NCBI RefSeq assembly: GCF_030209745.1
Contig: NZ_JARVRJ010000001.1
Span: 1 to 64,000 of the forward strand
DNA from: Arthrobacter sp. fls2-241-R2A-200
Lineage (GTDB): Bacteria > Actinomycetota > Actinomycetes > Actinomycetales > Micrococcaceae
Reading direction: 5' to 3'
DNA length: 64,000 bases
Below the pieces are notes generated by a model. That model was not told the origin of the DNA. It saw nothing but the letters and a program-made list of their open reading frames with translations, and did no database searches. Every line of letters starts with the position of its first letter. The stretch's first letter is position 1. Made by a program: the position numbers and the translations under genes. Below are positions 9,860 to 17,779 of the stretch, piece after piece.

Positions 9860-10738
9860 ATGAGTCCCGCAAACGAACCCCGCCTGTCCAAGGCTGAGAA
9901 GACCGCCCAGGCCCGGGAAAGAGCGCGCCAGATCCGCGAAGCGCAGGTGAAGAAGGACAAGCGCAACAAACTCCTCATCGGTTGGGGCATCGTGGTAGCC
10001 GTTGTCGCGATCATCACCGTCATCGCCTTGGTCGTCTTGAACAGCGTCCAGCAGAACGCTCCCATCGCTGACAAGGGCCCGACGCCGGCCAACGCCAACG
10101 CTCACGGCGGCGTCACCCTCCTGGCAAACAGCAACGTGGTCAAGGTGGACCCCACTACGGTCAACGTCGCCGATGTTCCCTCCGCCCCGGCCACCAAGCC
10201 AACCACCATTGCAGTTCCTGGCGGCGCTCCTGAGGCCGGTAAGCCTGTGAAGGTCATCGCGTACGTCGACTTTATCTGCCCCATCTGCAAGAAATTTGAA
10301 ACGACTTACAGCGATGCGCTGACCAAGTTCCGTAACGACGGCAAGATCTCCCTCGAGTACAGGCCGATCGGCTTCCTGGACGCCTCCTCCACCACCAACT
10401 ACTCGTCCCGCGCGGCCAATGCAGCGGCGTGCGTTGCCAACGTATCCCCGGATAAGTACGCAGATTACTTCAACCTCCTTTACTCCCGTCAGCCGGCTGA
10501 AGGCAGCGCAGGCATCGCGGACAAGGACCTGAAGTCGATGGCCACAGAAGTCGGTGCGGCGAACATCGATTCCTGCGTGGACAGCAAACAATTCCGGCCC
10601 TTTGTGAAGGTGGCAACGCAAGAGGCCGCCGCTATCGGAGTCTCCGGCACCCCGACGGTGTTCGTTGACGGCAAGCAGTGGGACGGTACCAGCGACTTCA
10701 ACGCTGTGGTCCAAGCCGCGATTGACGCCAAGAAGTAA
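9860..10738 (+). CDS. Membrane-anchored DsbA/thioredoxin-fold protein
   Basis: A 292-aa protein with a charged Lys/Arg-rich cytoplasmic N terminus (about 1-38), one membrane segment (about 38-60, LIGWGIVVAVVAIITVIALVVL) and an exported thioredoxin-like domain. The active site is CPIC in YVDFICPICKKFE near residue 139, followed by a helical insert with a further Cys pair, and the cis-Pro loop GVSGTPTVFVDGK near the C terminus. This matches actinobacterial DsbA-family oxidoreductases that form or isomerise disulfides outside the membrane. GAGGA at 9851 sets ATG 9860; TTG 9857 is the alternative. Its partner is not in this window. Confidence 0.88.
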   Translation: MSPANEPRLSKAEKTAQARERARQIREAQVKKDKRNKLLIGWGIVVAVVAIITVIALVVLNSVQQNAPIADKGPTPANANAHGGVTLLANSNVVKVDPTTVNVADVPSAPATKPTTIAVPGGAPEAGKPVKVIAYVDFICPICKKFETTYSDALTKFRNDGKISLEYRPIGFLDASSTTNYSSRAANAAACVANVSPDKYADYFNLLYSRQPAEGSAGIADKDLKSMATEVGAANIDSCVDSKQFRPFVKVATQEAAAIGVSGTPTVFVDGKQWDGTSDFNAVVQAAIDAKK

Positions 10739-10755
10739 GTTCAGTCAAAGCACGA

Positions 10756-10810
10756 CGGCGATCGGGCACTTGGTGGGACCGTTGCGGTTCCGGCTAGTGG
10801 CCGATCGCCG
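10756..10810. repeat. Inverted repeat after the thiol-protein gene
   Basis: CGGCGATCGG (10756-10765) and CCGATCGCCG (10801-10810) are perfect 10-bp complements, with a second nested pair (GGACCG / CGGTTCC) inside. It can form an extended hairpin just after the stop codon. No T-run follows, so it may be a terminator or an mRNA-stabilising structure. Confidence 0.6.
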
Positions 10811-10904
10811 AATTTCCGTGCGGGGATTGTCTGGGCTACCCTTATCTAGCGCCGTTTTGTTGGCAGGGGTCACTGCTGTTGCCCCACGAATGCCGCGCGG
10901 TTTC

Positions 10905-10978
10905 GCCTCCTTAGCTCAGTTGGCCAGAGCACCGCTCTTGTAAAGCGGGGGTCGTCGGTTCGAATCCGACAGGGGGCT
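10905..10978 (+). tRNA. tRNA-Thr (anticodon TGT)
   Basis: A cloverleaf can be read directly. The acceptor stem is GCCTCCT with AGGGGGC, the D arm TAGCTCAGTTGGCCAGAGCA, the anticodon arm CCGCTCTTGTAAAGCGG with TGT in the loop, and the T arm TCGGTTCGAATCCGA. CCA follows the discriminator base in the DNA. The 3' half, together with the downstream terminator, is repeated at 12711-12779. Confidence 0.95.
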
Positions 10979-11022
10979 CCACGAACCCCTCCGTTCCGGC
11001 GATTTTGCCCGGGATGGAGGGG
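10954..11022 (+). repeat. Left copy of the tRNA-Thr 3'-end/terminator direct repeat
   Basis: This 69-bp segment covers the T arm and acceptor end of tRNA-Thr plus the following terminator. It matches 12711-12779 at 65 of 69 positions (mismatches at 10957, 10982, 11015 and 11020). A repeat that restores a tRNA 3' end is the classic footprint of site-specific integration. Confidence 0.85.
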
Positions 11023-11028
11023 TTTCTT
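10984..11028 (+). terminator. tRNA-Thr terminator
   Basis: AACCCCTCC (10984-10992) pairs with GGAGGGGTT (11016-11024) and is followed by TTTCTTG. The 23-base loop can form a second small CCGG-based stem. Confidence 0.75.
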
Positions 11029-11205
11029 GTTTGAAAAGCAGGGCACTACGCGCTTAGGGCACGCCTTCAGGAAGCCTGACGACACCAGCGGACTAACGGG
11101 CGGAGGCCGCCCGCGGACCGATACCCGTGCCGGGCCAAGCGGGCTCCCGTCACCGTGCTCACCACCGGGATGTCGAGTGGTGGTGTGCTTGACCTGCAAT
11201 AATCG

Positions 11206-11892
11206 ATGGAGATGAAAGCGCACGAAGCAGTGATGAACTGGGTGACCGCAGAACTGTCGAGCGGTCGTCTTCGAATCGGCGACCACCTTCCGAGTGAACG
11301 GGCGCTGGCTGAAACGTTGCAAGTCTCTCGGAGCTCGTTGCGTGAGGCATTAAGGGTTCTTGAGGCCCTTGGAACAATTCAGGCGACCACTGGTTCCGGG
11401 CCGCGTTCGGGCACCGTCGTGACTGCGGCACCCGAGCAGGCGTTGGCACTGGCGCTGAACCTGCAGTTAGCGACGAGCCACGTAGAGCACTCACACGTGT
11501 ATGAGGTGCGATTGCTGCTTGAGACATGGGCTGCGGAGCACTCGAATCCTGATGGGGGAGACTGGGACGCTGCTGAGCGGCTGCTTAAGCTCATGGACGA
11601 CTCCGGTACTCCTATCCAGGATTTCCTTCTTCTCGACGCCGAGTTCCACGTAACAGTTTCGCGCGCCGCCGGAAATCCCCTCATTAGCACGCTCATGGAT
11701 GCCCTCCGCGCTTCCATTGCAGATCACACACTCGCCCGCGCCCAAGCGCTCCCGGACTGGGACAGCACCGTCACACGCCTGCGTTCCGAACACCATGCAA
11801 TCTTGGACGCGCTCCGCCGCGGTGACCGGGCAGCAGCTGCTGAACTTGTCCGCCAGCACATTCGCGGGTATTACATGGAGACCGCAAACTAA
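11206..11892 (+). CDS. FadR-type GntR regulator, LldR-like
   Basis: A 228-aa GntR-family repressor. Residues 4-70 form the winged helix (DHLPSERALAETLQVSRSSLREALRVLEALG), and residues 95-222 the all-helical FCD ligand domain with the Asp/His metal residues in DAEFHVTVS and RSEHHAIL. Homologous genes adjacent to lldD control L-lactate oxidation. Here the neighbour at 11940-12700 is a broken lldD, so the regulator may have lost its local target. ATG 11206 has no clear ribosome site, and AATAAT lies only a few bases upstream, so the mRNA may be leaderless; ATG 11212 is an alternative. The gene lies inside the segment bounded by the tRNA-Thr repeats. Confidence 0.85.
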   Translation: MEMKAHEAVMNWVTAELSSGRLRIGDHLPSERALAETLQVSRSSLREALRVLEALGTIQATTGSGPRSGTVVTAAPEQALALALNLQLATSHVEHSHVYEVRLLLETWAAEHSNPDGGDWDAAERLLKLMDDSGTPIQDFLLLDAEFHVTVSRAAGNPLISTLMDALRASIADHTLARAQALPDWDSTVTRLRSEHHAILDALRRGDRAAAAELVRQHIRGYYMETAN

Positions 11893-11939
11893 GTTCGGCG
11901 GCCGTCCGGTAGTGCACTGAGACGGCGTCATCGCGGTCA

Positions 11940-12700
11940 TTGCAGCACGTCGACACTTCGATCGAGGTCCTCGGCGACCTCTCCGCGCTGCCTTTTGGGA
12001 TCGCTCCAACCGGGTTTACTCGTCTCATGCAAACCGAGGGGGAAATTGCGGGAGCTGGAGCCGCCGGGGCTGCCGGCATTCCCTTCACCTTGTCCACGCT
12101 GGGGACAACATCGATCGAACAGGTCAAAGCCGCTAAACCCCGGCGGCCGCAACTGGTTCCAGCTCTACGTCATGCGTGAGCGCGAGATCTCTTACGGCCT
12201 TGTTGAACGCGCTGCGCGTGCTGGCTTCGACACGCTCATGTTCACTGTCCATGTCCCTGTCGCCGGGTTTCGGATGCGCGACAAACGCAATGGATTTTCA
12301 ATCCCTCCCCAGCTCACCGCGGGTACGGTCATGAACGCCATACCCCGCCCATGGTGGTGGATGAATTTCCTAACGACTCCCAAGCTGGAATTTGCCTCGC
12401 TGTCCTCGACCGGAGGTACCATGGGTGACCTGCTGAACTCGGCAATGGATCCGACGATTTCGTACGCTCGGGGCGAAGTTCACGCTCGTCGGGCGAGCCT
12501 ACCTCTACGGCCTCATGGCTGGTGGGCGAGACGGTGTGGACCGCATGATCGAGATTCTTCGCAGTGAGATAGAACGCACGATGAGCCTGCTCGGTGTCTC
12601 CTCGCTCGACGAACTCGAACCACGCCACGTGACGCAGCTGAGTCGGCTTGTCCCCATCCCGGAAGGGCATGTAGCTCTCGCGGAGCACCTGACCTCCTAG
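11940..12700 (+). pseudogene. lldD: Degenerate L-lactate dehydrogenase (lldD)
   Basis: Three pieces of an FMN-dependent alpha-hydroxyacid dehydrogenase follow each other in different frames. From 11940: [20 protein letters not shown] and [10 protein letters not shown] up to [10 protein letters not shown]. After a frameshift near 12135: [27 protein letters not shown] and FNWWW-like PRPWWW, up to SAMDPTISY near 12465. Then the C-terminal part ([19 protein letters not shown] to 12700). The N terminus before HVDTS is missing. About 80 codons between DPTIS and AKFTL are deleted, including the region that normally carries the catalytic His and the FMN-binding HGGRQLD segment. The product cannot be an active enzyme. 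Confidence 0.85.
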
Positions 12701-12710
12701 ACACGATCCT

Positions 12711-12779
12711 GTCAGTTCGAATCCGACAGGGGGCTCCATGAACCCCTCCGTTCCGGCGATTTTGCCCGGGACGGAGAGG
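12711..12779 (+). repeat. Right copy of the tRNA-Thr 3'-end/terminator direct repeat
   Basis: An offset of 1757 bases from 10954-11022 with 4 mismatches in 69. It begins in the T arm and runs through the acceptor end and terminator, so it is a fragment without a complete tRNA. It lies just after the broken lldD and before the diguanylate cyclase gene. Confidence 0.85.
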
Positions 12780-12806
12780 CTTTTCATTCACGGTTGCCTG
12801 GTTTTG

Positions 12807-14030
12807 TTAGGGCTGGCCCTCGCGGGCCAGGGAATCCGGCGCTGCATGGGGCGCTCGGTCGCCGACCACCCTGTCCCGCCCTTGCGCCTTGGCGCTATAC
12901 AAGGCCGCGTCCGCCACGCTGATCATGAACGCGAGGTCCACCCAGCCGCCGGTGCTGGACGTGACTCCGTAGCTGACGGTCGGCAATGGCATGCCGTTCG
13001 GTCCTTCCGTGGCGGCCAACCTGTCGCTGATCTCCGAGGCGATCTCCTCTGCGCGCTGCTGCGATGCGCCCGGCAACAGTGCGATGAACTCTTCGCCCCC
13101 GTACCGGCCAAGCACGTCAGAGGAACGGACCGATGCTGAGCAGGCCTTGGCGAACGCCTTCAGCGCTGCGTCTCCAGCCGCGTGCCCGTAGTCATCGTTG
13201 ATGGCCTTGAAGTGGTCCAGGTCCGCCAGGATCAGCGCCGCTCCGGATGCTTTTGTCTCGGCCCGACTCAGCACAGCACCGGCCAGGTCCAGGAAGGCTC
13301 CCCGGTTGAGGAGCCCCGTCAGATGGTCCTTCTCCGCCCGTCGGCGCAGCTTATCGTGCAGTTGCTCATGGCTGAGGTTGCTCATGCTGAAGGACGCCGT
13401 AATGAGGAGTACCAAAAAGACCACGCCTGCCGGAGCAGGACCGAAATAGCGCTTAAAATCTTCGCCGGCGGCTCCCTCTGCTGCATAGCTAAGCCAGCGG
13501 GCAAGGAAGTATGCGGCCGTCAGTCCGGCGGTGGTGGCAACAAGCCTGGTGGCCCGCGCACGTTCTGAGGGGGCGAACCAGAATTCCACTGTTGCCATAG
13601 TCATGCCCGCCAGCATGAGGCCCAGATACGCGAAGCCGCCGGACCAAAGATCGGTGAAGGGGTTTTCGAGGAAGGAGCAGACGGCGGCGATTCCGGCTGC
13701 CACAGGGATGGGCCAGGGGTGGCCCTCGCGGCCGCAGACGGCTCGGGCGCCGGCCCAGATGCAGAACACACCTGCAACCATCAAGGCCATTCCGACGTGG
13801 CAAGCCCAAGCCAGCCATGTGGGGTCGCAGAAGAGTAGCGTGGAGCGCCCGGCCATGAGAAGGAGCAGGGACACGCACCACCACCCTGCAGAGGCTGACC
13901 GCGTTCGGCGGTACGAAGCCCCGGAAAGAATCAGGAGTGTCACCGTGACAATGCCCAAGCACACCTGCACAGAGAGCGGATCAAGGGCCGCGACGCCGTC
14001 TTGCCAGGGGAATGCGGTTAATGAACTCAC
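12807..14030 (-). CDS. Membrane-bound diguanylate cyclase (GGDEF)
   Basis: A 407-aa protein with six or seven predicted membrane segments over residues about 18-230, then a complete GGDEF domain. The active-site motif is GGEEF near residues 307-311, preceded by the DHLTGLLNRGAF and DLDHFKAINDDYGHAAGD motifs. RSSD lies exactly five residues before GGEEF, matching the inhibitory RxxD I-site. The enzyme should make cyclic di-GMP from GTP in response to a membrane signal and be limited by its product. No EAL or PilZ partner is in the window. Transcribed convergently towards the tRNA-repeat segment. Confidence 0.9.
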   Translation of the reverse strand: MSSLTAFPWQDGVAALDPLSVQVCLGIVTVTLLILSGASYRRTRSASAGWWCVSLLLLMAGRSTLLFCDPTWLAWACHVGMALMVAGVFCIWAGARAVCGREGHPWPIPVAAGIAAVCSFLENPFTDLWSGGFAYLGLMLAGMTMATVEFWFAPSERARATRLVATTAGLTAAYFLARWLSYAAEGAAGEDFKRYFGPAPAGVVFLVLLITASFSMSNLSHEQLHDKLRRRAEKDHLTGLLNRGAFLDLAGAVLSRAETKASGAALILADLDHFKAINDDYGHAAGDAALKAFAKACSASVRSSDVLGRYGGEEFIALLPGASQQRAEEIASEISDRLAATEGPNGMPLPTVSYGVTSSTGGWVDLAFMISVADAALYSAKAQGRDRVVGDRAPHAAPDSLAREGQP

Positions 14031-14214
14031 CTTTAGCGCCTCGGTGCCCCCGCGGGTTCCTCGTGCGGTTTCGTGGTTCGATCAGTCCCAAAACACATAT
14101 ATCCCCCGAAATTGACGTCAGTCAGCCGCTTCCGGCCACAAACGCCTAGTCAAACACGACTTGAGGCGGATCGGCGGGTAGGCAGACTGCGGGTCGTGTC
14201 GTGCGGTACGAACG

Positions 14215-15297
14215 TTAGGAGTCGAAGCGGAGGATGAGGATCAGGCTGATTACTGCCAAAATACCGGCCAAGAGGAAGGCCGCTCTGGGATTGCCCAAGT
14301 TCACGGTCCACCCGATACCAAACCGACGCGGAACAAGCAGGGCATGGTCTTCCTTGTTGATGTAGAACAAGCCACTGCGCCAGAACTTGTCATCATCGCG
14401 GTGAGCCAAGCCGGTATCCACCCCGGGGGTGTCCCGTCCGAGGCTCTTTCGGGCAAGAACCGCAATGGTGACGGCCACTGCAGCAAGGATGGGCAACGCC
14501 ACCACCAACGGAGCCCACGCGGTGACTGTGCCGGTCCACATCAATAATGACGAGCCGAGCATCGCAAGATTGATCGTCGTCAGCAGCCCGAGTAGCACTT
14601 TCGCGCCAAGCGTCATGTATTCCCGCGACCACCGAGCCGAGCTCGCAGGATGTGCCGGGTCAATGTCCGGCCGGCTGCGGGCAATGGCGAACGCGGCACC
14701 TCCCAGTAACGCGCTGATTCCAAGCTGCACAAAGACCAAGGAGAAGGCTGCGCCAACAGACTTCGTGACCACTCGGTTCGGAACACCATTGGCGCCATAG
14801 TGCACTGCAAGCACGCTTGGCATGGCAGGATACATCAGCGCACCCAGCGCCGTTGTAACCACGACGACGGCCAGCGCGCCAGCCAGCCAAACCCAGGGGT
14901 ACCGGGGTGGATTGGTCCGGAGTCCGGTGTCTATCGCAATGCCTTGGTGAACCCCCTCGTACCAGCCTCCCGCGGCTTTGGCGGACCGGATGCCTTGGTT
15001 GGCCATGAAAAAGCACCAGTACCAAACGCCGATCAGAACCAGCACGGACACGGGCAGCAGTAAGGGTTGTCCCGTCAGGGTGAAGGTTCCCACCCCCAAG
15101 ACCGTCACGACGATGCCGCTGACCAACACGCGCCAGCGGTAGATCCGGGCTTGGCCTGCTACTACGGGATCTGCCGCATGGTGGGCTGGTATCCGCACAC
15201 CAAAAGGGACGGTACGGCTGGTCACCGACGGCAAAACGAAGGCAAATAGGAGGACCAATCCCAGCAACAGGAGGCTCAGAATTATGCCAATGCTCAT
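14215..15297 (-). CDS. DUF1648/DUF5808 multi-pass membrane protein (SdpI-like)
   Basis: A 360-aa integral membrane protein with about eight membrane segments. The central part has the DUF1648 pattern (PSVLAVHYGANGVPNRVVTKS, compare the H-x-x-x-x-G-x-x-x motif of SdpI immunity proteins). The C-terminal part has the DUF5808 pattern (DDKFWRSGLFYINKEDHALLV and RFGIGWTVNLGNPRAA). Members often pair with a YtrA-type GntR repressor and respond to cell-envelope stress or bacteriocin-like peptides; the exact role here is not known. Its ATG overlaps the stop of the upstream regulator by 4 bases, so the two are translated together. Confidence 0.82.
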   Translation of the reverse strand: MSIGIILSLLLLGLVLLFAFVLPSVTSRTVPFGVRIPAHHAADPVVAGQARIYRWRVLVSGIVVTVLGVGTFTLTGQPLLLPVSVLVLIGVWYWCFFMANQGIRSAKAAGGWYEGVHQGIAIDTGLRTNPPRYPWVWLAGALAVVVVTTALGALMYPAMPSVLAVHYGANGVPNRVVTKSVGAAFSLVFVQLGISALLGGAAFAIARSRPDIDPAHPASSARWSREYMTLGAKVLLGLLTTINLAMLGSSLLMWTGTVTAWAPLVVALPILAAVAVTIAVLARKSLGRDTPGVDTGLAHRDDDKFWRSGLFYINKEDHALLVPRRFGIGWTVNLGNPRAAFLLAGILAVISLILILRFDS

Positions 15298-15686
15298 GAG
15301 TTGTCCTCCAACTCGTTGTTCGCGAATGAATCAATGACGGATCTGCACGTGGCGAGGAGCTCCTCCGTGGGCATGCCTTTGGCGACTGCTTCAGCCAGCA
15401 GGGTCTTGGCTCGCGCCGCCCAGTCCGCTGGGAAGGACGGATGCGGGTCCGGCACCGTGACCACCGCACCGGTCTTCCGGTTGAGGCGGATAAGGCCTTC
15501 CCGCCGCAGGAGGTCGTACGCCTTGTTCACCGTATGGAAGTTGATGCCGGAGTCGGCGGCAAGTGCCCGCGTGGCTGGAAGTGGACTGCCTGGGCGAAGC
15601 TCGCCGACGGCGATCGCCTCCACTACTTGATCCCGGAGTTGCTGGTAGATCGGCACCTCGTTATCCAGGTCCACGGTAAGGATCAC
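15294..15686 (-). CDS. GntR regulator, YtrA subfamily
   Basis: A 130-aa short GntR protein. It has a winged helix at residues about 10-78 (VPIYQQLRDQVVEAI, LPATRALAADSGINFHTVNKAYDLLRREGLI) and a short YtrA-type dimerisation tail (LLAEAVAKGMPTEELLATCRSVI). GTG 15686 is chosen because GAGGAGG lies 7 bases upstream; the open frame extends to 15842 through AT-rich promoter DNA and into the divergent gene, which is unlikely to be coding on this strand. It should repress its own operon with the DUF1648 protein through the AT-rich element at 15703-15726. Confidence 0.88.
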   Translation of the reverse strand: MILTVDLDNEVPIYQQLRDQVVEAIAVGELRPGSPLPATRALAADSGINFHTVNKAYDLLRREGLIRLNRKTGAVVTVPDPHPSFPADWAARAKTLLAEAVAKGMPTEELLATCRSVIDSFANNELEDNS

Positions 15687-15702
15687 CGCATCCACCTCCT
15701 CT

Positions 15703-15726
15703 TTGTTATATATGTTATACAACAAA
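15703..15726 (-). promoter_or_regulatory. Probable YtrA operator/promoter
   Basis: TTGTTATATATGTTATAC followed by AACAAA is an AT-rich island in GC-rich DNA, 17 bases upstream of the GTG start. It contains the repeated TGTTATA unit and imperfect dyad symmetry (TTGTTATA with TATACAACAA). YtrA-family operators commonly contain GTATAAC-like half sites. It lies between two divergent genes and could affect both. Confidence 0.55.
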
Positions 15727-15757
15727 TAAAACTCGCGCCAGATGCTACATTGCGGCC

Positions 15758-16591
15758 ATGACAGATTCGACGTCGCCCGATGACCGGCAAGCTCACAAGG
15801 CGGTGGTGGGGACCGGCCGCTGGATAGCTGCGGCGAGAGCACAGGAAAGCGCCCGCGCGGATCGTCTTTTTAACGATCCTTGGGCTGGCGTCCTGGCAGG
15901 CGAAAGTGGTCGGGCGAGCCTGGACGCCGCCCCCTACAACCCGTACCTGCCGGTCAGGACCAGATATTTTGACGATCTGATGACCAGCGCGGCCCGGCCG
16001 GGGGCACAGATCGTCCTCTTGGGAGCCGGCATGGATACGCGGGCATTCCGGCTGCCACTACCGCCGGATTCCACGGTTTACGAGATCGACCATGCCGAAG
16101 CGTTCGATGAGAAGGAGAGCATCCTGCAGGGAACGCCACCGGGGTGCGAGCGCAAGTGCGTTTACGCTGACTTGTCGGGGCCGTGGCGAGAGGCACTTCT
16201 GGACGCCGGCTTCGATCAACAACGCCGCACGATTTGGGTTGCCGAGGGGCTCCTGTTTTATTTGGCGGCGCCCGATGTCGAGACGTTGGTCCGTGATACG
16301 GGAGCGCTCTCCGCCCCCGGCTCGCAGTTCCTGGCGGACACGTTCGGCACCGGCCTGTTGGAGTTGGAATCCATGGGGCCGCTGGTAGCAGCCCGGAAAA
16401 GCTCCGGAAAGCCGCTGCCATTTTGCACGGATGCACCCCAAGCCCTGTTTACGGACCGGGGCTGGACTGACGCGACGACGGTTCAGCCCGGCCAGCCCGA
16501 AGCGAACTACGGCCGGTTTCCGCGGGGGACCGGTGCGGAGCGGGTGGGCCCGGCAAATCTCCGCACCTACCTGGTGACGGCCACGCGGTAG
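15758..16591 (+). CDS. Class I SAM-dependent methyltransferase, LCMT-like (TIGR00027) family
   Basis: A 277-aa methyltransferase of the leucine-carboxyl-methyltransferase-related group common in actinobacteria. The N terminus has the family pattern (VGTGRWIAAARAQES, RLFNDPWAGVLAG). The SAM site is IVLLGAGMDTRAFRL near residues 85-100, followed by VYEIDHAEAFDEKE and WVAEGLLFYL. The methyl acceptor is unknown; homologues act in polyketide or siderophore-like pathways, none of which are nearby. It is divergent from the YtrA regulator across a 71-base gap. Confidence 0.85.
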   Translation: MTDSTSPDDRQAHKAVVGTGRWIAAARAQESARADRLFNDPWAGVLAGESGRASLDAAPYNPYLPVRTRYFDDLMTSAARPGAQIVLLGAGMDTRAFRLPLPPDSTVYEIDHAEAFDEKESILQGTPPGCERKCVYADLSGPWREALLDAGFDQQRRTIWVAEGLLFYLAAPDVETLVRDTGALSAPGSQFLADTFGTGLLELESMGPLVAARKSSGKPLPFCTDAPQALFTDRGWTDATTVQPGQPEANYGRFPRGTGAERVGPANLRTYLVTATR

Positions 16592-16640
16592 CGCCGCCCG
16601 TTTTTGCTGCAACCCTCGCTGCGCGCCCTTGCCGCAACCC

Positions 16641-16685
16641 ACGACGGCGGCGCGCCCGGGAAACCGCTGGGGGCGCCGCCGTCGT
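16641..16685. terminator. Bidirectional terminator hairpin
   Basis: A perfect 13-bp stem (ACGACGGCGGCGC / GCGCCGCCGTCGT, 16641-16653 with 16673-16685) lies between the convergent methyltransferase and SDR genes. T-runs are weak, but position and stability support a shared terminator. Confidence 0.7.
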
Positions 16686-16701
16686 CAACCAACGGCTTGG
16701 G

Positions 16702-17595
16702 TTACGGAGTCGGGTTGCCGCCGTTGACGTTGAGGGTTTCGCCCACCACGTAGCTCGACTCCGGGGACGCCAGGAAGACGTAGGCGGGTGCGAGCTCAGC
16801 CGGTTGGCCGGCGCGGCCGAGCGGCGTCGACTGCCCGAACTCGGGCAACTCCTCCTTCGGTTGGCCACTGCTGACCTGCAACGGTGTCCAGATGGGCCCC
16901 GGCGCCACGGCATTAACGCGGATTCCCTTGGGTGCCAGTTGTTGTGCCAACCCCTTGGTGAAGTTGTTGATGCTGGCCTTGGTGGTGGCGTAGTCCACCA
17001 GAGTCGGCGACGGGTTGTAGGCCTGGATGGATGTTGTGTTGATGATGGTGGAACCTGCCGGCAGGTGGGGTAGTGCTGCCTTGGTCAGCCAAAACATCGC
17101 GTAAACGTTGGTCTTCAATGTGTGGTCGAACTGTTCGTCGGAAATCTCGGCGAGGTCTTCCTGGGCCACCTGTTTGCCGGCATTATTCACCAGGATGTCC
17201 AGGCCACCCAAGACCGCGACGGCGGTGTCCACCACTTCACGGCAAACGGCAGGGTCCTTGAGGTCGCCGGGCACTTTTACCGCCTTGCGGCCGGCGGCTT
17301 CGATGAGCCCTGCAATGCGCGATGCGTCCTCTTCCTCTTCGGGGAGGTATGAAAGCACGACGTCGGCCCCCTCGCGGGCGAACGCGATCGCCGTCGCAGC
17401 GCCAATACCGGAATCGGCGCCGGTAACAATGGCCTTGCGGCCCTCCAGTCGTCCGGTACCGCGGTATGTGTCTTCGCCGAGGTCTGCCTTAGGGGTCAGT
17501 TCGGCGTCGAGGCCGGGCTCGGGCTGGTGCTGTTTCGGCGGGGAGATTTGCTCATATGCGGTGACGGGGTTCCGGAAGGTGTACTGATCAGTCAT
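16702..17595 (-). CDS. SDR-family oxidoreductase (YghA/GsiB-type)
   Basis: A 297-aa short-chain dehydrogenase. A 50-residue N-terminal extension (PPKQHQPEPGLDAELTPK) is typical of the YghA-like stress SDRs. The NAD(P) site is VTGADSGIGAA near residues 58-68, NNAG near 140, and the catalytic Tyr-x-x-x-Lys is in DYATTKAS near 202-206, with PGPIWTPL after it. The physiological substrate is unknown; relatives are stress-induced aldehyde or alcohol reductases. AGGAGG stands 6 bases before the ATG. Confidence 0.88.
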   Translation of the reverse strand: MTDQYTFRNPVTAYEQISPPKQHQPEPGLDAELTPKADLGEDTYRGTGRLEGRKAIVTGADSGIGAATAIAFAREGADVVLSYLPEEEEDASRIAGLIEAAGRKAVKVPGDLKDPAVCREVVDTAVAVLGGLDILVNNAGKQVAQEDLAEISDEQFDHTLKTNVYAMFWLTKAALPHLPAGSTIINTTSIQAYNPSPTLVDYATTKASINNFTKGLAQQLAPKGIRVNAVAPGPIWTPLQVSSGQPKEELPEFGQSTPLGRAGQPAELAPAYVFLASPESSYVVGETLNVNGGNPTP

Positions 17596-17779
17596 GGTGG
17601 TCCTCCTGATAGTTAGGTCTGGAACACGGGCAAGCTATCCGGGGGTAATGCGCACGGGCATCACCAAGATGATAAGCAAGCTTACGGTTTCCAGCCTAAT
17701 CATGGAGACGGCCTGTGCCAAGCCGATGGCGAGAGCAGGCGACCGGATGAGTGCCAAGAGCAAGCTCTCCGGAAAGGCG

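Noticed and set aside
10870..11322. 150-aa open frame antisense to tRNA-Thr containing APCRIRTDDPRFTRAVLWP
   Set aside because: This peptide is the well-known false translation of a tRNA antisense strand found in many annotations. A second copy (12513-12791) comes from the duplicated tRNA end.
10954..12779. Active integrative element
   Set aside because: No integrase, transposase or mobility gene lies between the repeats, so only a remnant can be supported.
15687..15842. N-terminal extension of the YtrA-type regulator
   Set aside because: Crosses AT-rich promoter DNA and the start of the divergent methyltransferase; GTG 15686 has GAGGAGG.
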